From positions 2,711,001 to 2,775,000 of the forward strand of contig NZ_CP028922.1 in the NCBI RefSeq assembly GCF_003060825.1: a DNA stretch of 64,000 nucleotides, in the 5' to 3' direction. The notes beneath the pieces were generated by a model. It was given only the letters and a program-made list of their open reading frames with translations, had not been told where the DNA came from and ran no database searches. Source of the DNA: Paenibacillus sp. CAA11. Lineage in GTDB: Bacteria > Bacillota > Bacilli > Paenibacillales > Paenibacillaceae. The translations under genes and the position numbers were made by a program. Positions 61,954-64,000 of this stretch are shown here, piece after piece (the stretch's first letter is position 1; each line of letters starts with the position of its first letter).

Positions 61954-63470
61954 AACTCCTCCTGGCCTCCGCTGGCGTATAGTAATAGTTTCTCTTGACT
62001 GGCCTGCCCGCGCTCAAAGGTCTTAACGATTTGGCCATCATACATCACCGCAATACGGTCCCCAATTCCAATTCCCTCGTCAAGTTCACTGGTCAAGTAT
62101 AAGATGCCCTTCCCAGCAGCTGCCAACTGTCCGATGATTCTGAAAATATCACTTTTGGCGCCTACATCGACCCCTTTGGTCGGCTCATCGAAGATGAATA
62201 TATCAGCATCAGCCTGCAGCCATTTGCCGATAGCCACCTTCTGCTGGTTGCCTCCGCTTAAATACTGAACAAGCTGGTTCAGCGAAGCTAATTTAATTCC
62301 GAGACGGTCTGCAATCTGGCCTCCCGTTTGCTTTTCTCGCTGCCGGTTGACAAATCCAAAACGGCTCAGCTTATCAAGAACAGGCAGGCTTAAATTCGTA
62401 GCTACAGATTCTTGGATGAATATTCCTTGCTTGCGCCTTTCTTCGGGAACTGAGACAATTCCTGCGTGCACGGCATCAGCAGGCTGCCTCAGCCGCAGGC
62501 TTCGTCCACCTACCTTAACATCTCCGGCTTCCAGAGGGTCCGCACCGCTAAGCAGTCTCGCAAGCTCTGTCTTACCGGCACCGACAAGCCCAACAACCGA
62601 CAGAATCTCCCCTCGTCTGAGTGAGAGGTCTACTCCTTTGACCCTTACTCCCCGCGCAGCATTACGTACCTCCAATATGTTCTCGCCAATTTCAGCGGGA
62701 ATCTTAGGGAACTCTTCTTCAAACGTCTTTCCCAGCATATGCGCAATAATACCCTTTGCCTTAATCTCACGTGCACTGCCTTCATGAACCATCTTCCCAT
62801 CTCTCATAATGGTCACGATATCTGCGTGCTCTATCACCTCTGACAACCGATGAGTAATGAGAATACAAGCCACACCGCTATTCTTTAGGTCATGCATAAT
62901 TTTGAACAAAATTTCTGTCTCCGTTACACTAAGTGGAGCTGTTGGCTCGTCAAATATGATGACCTTGGCCTCCTGAGACATAATTCTTGCAAGCAGCGTC
63001 ATCTGCTTCTCTGCAATGCTAAGTTCTGCCACCTTGCGACGAACAGAAATCCCGGAGTGCAGCCTCTCTAGAAGAGCCTTAGCCCGCTGTTCAAGCTCCT
63101 TGGGGCGTGTAAACCAGCCGCTCTTCGTCTTGCTTAAGTCATCAAGCATGATATTCTCGGCTACGGACAGCTGTGGAACGAGTGCCGCATCTACCTCCTG
63201 ATATACACAGTGGATGCCAAGCCCCTTGGCATCCGCTGGAGATGCAATGCTAACCTCGCTACCGTTGATTCGAATGGCTCCTTGATCGGCTTGATACGCC
63301 CCAGATAGAATTTTCATGAGTGTGCTTTTCCCTGCTCCATTTGCACCTAGGAGCGCATGAATTTCACCGCCGCGAATGGTGATGTTTACATCCTGAAGAG
63401 CCGGATTGCCAGCAAAACTCTTAGAAATACTCGTAGTCTCCAGCTGAAAAGCAGCTTCTGTCATCATCAT
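61950..63470 (-). CDS. Sugar-type ABC transporter ATP-binding protein (two nucleotide-binding domains)
   Basis: This RbsA/MglA-like protein of 506 residues has two ABC modules. The first has Walker A LGANGAGKSTLMKIL near residue 42, signature LSIAEKQMTLLARIM and Walker B VIIFDEPTAPLS. The second has VGLVGAGKTELARLL near residue 290, signature YLSGGNQQKVAIGKWL and Walker B IFIFDEPTKGVD. Three ATG codons in a row open the frame (63470, 63467, 63464); GGGGGG precedes them, so the third may be used. It lies between the binding-protein and permease genes. Confidence 0.93.
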   Translation of the reverse strand: MMMTEAAFQLETTSISKSFAGNPALQDVNITIRGGEIHALLGANGAGKSTLMKILSGAYQADQGAIRINGSEVSIASPADAKGLGIHCVYQEVDAALVPQLSVAENIMLDDLSKTKSGWFTRPKELEQRAKALLERLHSGISVRRKVAELSIAEKQMTLLARIMSQEAKVIIFDEPTAPLSVTETEILFKIMHDLKNSGVACILITHRLSEVIEHADIVTIMRDGKMVHEGSAREIKAKGIIAHMLGKTFEEEFPKIPAEIGENILEVRNAARGVRVKGVDLSLRRGEILSVVGLVGAGKTELARLLSGADPLEAGDVKVGGRSLRLRQPADAVHAGIVSVPEERRKQGIFIQESVATNLSLPVLDKLSRFGFVNRQREKQTGGQIADRLGIKLASLNQLVQYLSGGNQQKVAIGKWLQADADIFIFDEPTKGVDVGAKSDIFRIIGQLAAAGKGILYLTSELDEGIGIGDRIAVMYDGQIVKTFERGQASQEKLLLYASGGQEEL

Positions 63471-63486
63471 CCCCCCTGATGGAAGA

Positions 63487-63507
63487 GGCGCGCCTTAGCG
63501 GCGCGCC
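63487..63507. other. GC-rich intercistronic hairpin
   Basis: GGCGCGCC, a 5-nt loop (TTAGC) and a second GGCGCGCC form a perfect hairpin in the 62-nt gap between the substrate-binding protein gene and the ATPase gene. There is no T-run after it, so it is not a terminator. Such hairpins often protect the upstream mRNA and raise expression of the binding protein over the membrane parts. Confidence 0.7.
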
Positions 63508-63532
63508 CCATGAACATTGTGCACTTTAAGGC

Positions 63533-64000
63533 TTATTCGACACCGTAATCCTTCATCCAATCAGCAATCCCCTGCTTGGATTCTCCCCAGCCCTTTACGT
63601 ATTGGGATAGTTCATCGGTAGAGATTTGTTTATCCGGCAAGCTGTCTTGGGAGACAAGTACGGATTTCAGTACAACACTGTCTTCCGTCTGATCCCCGTG
63701 AAGCTTCTGGTAAGCATAGCGTACCTGAATCCGTCCGATGTCTTTCGGATCAACGGCTGCGGAAGCGACCCAAGGGTTATTTTTATCCTGAATCATTTGC
63801 AGGTCTTCGTCGCTCATATCAATGCCATATAGTTTGATCTCGTTACGTCCTGCTTGCTGAATCGCCCGGGCAGCTCCCTTAGCGAATTCATCCCATGCGG
63901 TCCACACCGCCGCAATCTGCCCCTTAGGATATTGCTTCAGCACGGCCTCCATCTGAGACTGAGCGTCAAGCGCAGGATTCTCTGCCGTTCCGAAAGTTGC
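63533..64000 (-). CDS. Sugar ABC transporter substrate-binding protein (partial, runs off the window)
   Basis: The C-terminal 155 codons of a periplasmic-binding-protein-type lipoprotein are visible; the frame stays open through 64000, so the start lies outside. Type-1 binding-protein features include AAVWTAWDEFAKGAARAIQQ, IKLYGIDMSDEDLQMIQD, VASAAVDPKDIGRIQVRYAY. It is the first gene of the transporter operon. The sugar cannot be told. Confidence 0.85.
   Translation of the reverse strand, partial: ATFGTAENPALDAQSQMEAVLKQYPKGQIAAVWTAWDEFAKGAARAIQQAGRNEIKLYGIDMSDEDLQMIQDKNNPWVASAAVDPKDIGRIQVRYAYQKLHGDQTEDSVVLKSVLVSQDSLPDKQISTDELSQYVKGWGESKQGIADWMKDYGVE

Noticed and set aside
1-64000. CRISPR array, tRNA, rRNA, prophage or conjugative element
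   Set aside because: No regularly spaced repeats, no tRNA cloverleaf pattern and no phage or transfer genes were seen.

Overview
The window comes from a low-to-mid GC, spore-forming Bacillota chromosome and looks like Paenibacillus. The evidence is strong AGGAGG-type ribosome binding sites, sporulation genes (ypjB, ypjA and an IDEAL-domain protein), bacillithiol genes, and a gene order that follows the Bacillus subtilis dnaD-to-hbs segment almost throughout. It is ordinary, gene-dense chromosome with about 68 protein genes, nearly all on the minus strand. I see no prophage, insertion sequence, CRISPR array, rRNA or tRNA.

Layout. 1-2992 (+): the glycine cleavage operon end (gcvT tail, gcvPA, gcvPB). 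3018-9720: a miscellaneous block with a membrane protein, a nitroreductase under a palindrome-bearing promoter, a thiosulfate uptake pair (tsuA, tsuB), an unknown 400-residue protein, an SRAP DNA-protein crosslink protein (+) and a DUF1835 protein. 9998-25245: dnaD, asnS, ackA, a 3-hydroxyacyl-CoA dehydrogenase, an FtsH-like protease with a small membrane partner, a YpmB-like protein, an amidohydrolase (MTA/SAH deaminase type), rex, dinG, a TPR protein and panBCD. 25530-36706: birA, cca, bshA, bshB1, mgsA, dapB, a TPR protein, a MazG-like ypjD, ypjC (YitT family, +), ypjB, ypjA, an IDEAL protein, an unknown protein and a histidine phosphatase. 36797-40961: an ECF sigma factor with its anti-sigma factor, a gene relic, an HD hydrolase, and azlCD with a divergent XRE-cupin regulator. 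40992-52626: aromatic amino acid supraoperon aroC-aroB-aroH-trpEDCFBA-hisC-tyrA. 52810-60772: a small unannotated gene, cheR, ndk, hepT, mqnA, ubiX, a UbiA prenyltransferase, menG, hepS, a hypothetical gene, mtrB (TRAP) and the HU gene. 60967-64000: a sugar-type ABC transporter cut by the window edge.

How the genes work together. The TRAP protein gene (mtrB) and its target are both present. The leader upstream of trpE carries exactly eleven (G/U)AG triplets, ten GAG and one UAG, with 2-3 nt spacing, followed by an intrinsic terminator. The quinone block combines a two-subunit long-chain prenyl diphosphate synthase (hepS/hepT) and the terminal methyltransferase menG with mqnA, ubiX and a UbiA prenyltransferase, which points to the futalosine route to menaquinone. 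dapB, mgsA, bshA/bshB1 and panBCD/birA form a cofactor and redox-thiol block.

The most unusual non-coding find is a stand-alone candidate small RNA (about 40992-41076, minus). It lies between the tyrA terminator and the XRE gene and has a perfect sigma-A promoter (TTGACA, 17 nt, TATAAT), a CU-rich anti-Shine-Dalgarno-like 5' part and its own terminator. Next are two inverted copies of an approximately 88-bp imperfect-palindrome repeat (near 9.78 kb and 16.70 kb), a degraded short-chain dehydrogenase 3' end near 38.4 kb, and an untranslated leader with a terminator before panB.
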